Of a DNA stretch of 12,559 nt, positions 12,090 through 12,559 are shown piece by piece. The DNA comes from CAZIBG01 sp964536985 (lineage in GTDB: Bacteria; Patescibacteriota; Saccharimonadia; Saccharimonadales; AWTP1-31): the NCBI GenBank assembly GCA_964536985.1, contig CAZIBG010000025.1, positions 1-12,559 on the forward strand, written 5' to 3'. The notes beneath the pieces are model-generated. The model was not told the origin of the DNA, did no database searches, and saw only the letters and a list, made by a program, of their open reading frames with translations. The position numbers were made by a program, and so were the translations under genes. Every line of letters begins with the position of its first letter. Position 1 is the stretch's first letter.

Positions 12090-12559
12090 TAGTAGTGCGA
12101 AACAAAAGTGAAGGCTTGGCCAGTTTTGCCGGCGCGGCCCGTTCGGCCAATACGGTGAACGTAGTCGGCGTAGCTGTTAGGCTGGTCATAGTTAATGACA
12201 TGACTGACATCAGGGATGTCTAGACCACGGGCAGCAACATCAGTAGCCACAAGAACCTTAACTCGGTCGCGTTTAAACGCGTCTAGGGCTCGTTGGCGCT
12301 GAGGCTGACTCTTGTTACCATGAATAGCTTCGGACTTGTGCCCAATGCTGTTTAGGTGGTCAGCAAGCTTTTGTACACCCCACTTGGTTTCACCAAAGAC
12401 GAGAACCTTCTCGAACTTAGGATCGGCAAGCATTTCGGCAAGCATAGCAACACGCTCATCTTTGGTTGCACGGATGATATCCTGAGCAATATGTTCGCTA
12501 GTTACGGGAGACACAACTGAAATTGTTTCAGGATCTTTAAGTAGGCGATGGATCAGGCT
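12089..12559 (-). CDS. DEAD-box RNA helicase, C-terminal part (5' truncated by window edge)
   Basis: About 156 residues visible, open through the window edge. This is the RecA-like domain 2 of an ATP-dependent RNA helicase that unwinds short duplexes, for example in ribosome assembly or mRNA decay. Seen: KVLVFGETK (motif IV), IHGNKSQPQRQRALDAF (QxxR), VLVATDVAARGLDIPDVSHVINYD (motif V) and HRIGRTGRAGKTG (motif VI). Protein ends seven residues after AF, at TFVSHY, without the final helix and basic tail found in many relatives. The GTG at 12514 is internal, not the start, because upstream codons read LIHRLLKDPETISVV, typical of the linker. ATP-binding motifs lie outside the window. Confidence 0.93.
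   Translation of the reverse strand, partial: SLIHRLLKDPETISVVSPVTSEHIAQDIIRATKDERVAMLAEMLADPKFEKVLVFGETKWGVQKLADHLNSIGHKSEAIHGNKSQPQRQRALDAFKRDRVKVLVATDVAARGLDIPDVSHVINYDQPNSYADYVHRIGRTGRAGKTGQAFTFVSHY

Overview
The window reads as chromosomal DNA of a small-genome bacterium of the Patescibacteria/CPR type, most likely a Candidatus Saccharibacteria (TM7) member. This is inferred from protein style and gene order, not from a database search. UGA is used as a stop (end of nusB), so the UGA=Gly code of Gracilibacteria/Absconditabacteria does not apply. Genes are tightly packed (ATGA and TAATG overlaps, gaps of 1-6 bp). Conserved translation genes are mixed with short proteins I do not recognise. 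No tRNA, rRNA, CRISPR array, transposase or prophage gene was seen.

Left block (1-4236, + strand): the 3' end of a D-Ala-D-Ala-ligase-like ATP-grasp gene with an odd Lys/Gly insertion, an M15/VanY-like peptidase, then leuS. LeuS is long because a complete Nudix hydrolase domain sits inside the CP1 editing region. This is the most striking feature of the window.

Middle block (4220-5238, - strand): two unrecognised envelope-type proteins, one with a single membrane segment and one with a signal/lipoprotein-like N-terminus, separated by a clear intrinsic terminator. The second shares a divergent promoter region with rpmF.

Translation/RNA block (5361-11185, + strand): rpmF (bL32), nusB, a stand-alone Nudix hydrolase, rnc, an unknown gene, rpsP with a long acidic tail, terminator, khpA with a long charged tail, a hairpin-rich intergenic stretch ending in a terminator, a methyltransferase-like gene, trmD and an unknown gene. 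This resembles the widespread rpsP-khpA-rimM-trmD-rplS order, but rimM and rplS are absent from their usual places.

Right block (11187-12559, - strand): the C-terminal half of a DEAD-box helicase, a paired dyad, two tiny SD-preceded genes and a Cu,Zn superoxide dismutase gene. The SOD has no signal peptide; its start overlaps the stop of the tiny membrane-protein gene.

A recurring theme is initiation geometry: several starts (leuS, the signal-bearing minus-strand gene, the methyltransferase-like gene) lie 6-7 nt after a strong -10 box, which predicts leaderless mRNAs. Others (rpmF, Nudix, khpA, the two small genes) have Shine-Dalgarno sequences.
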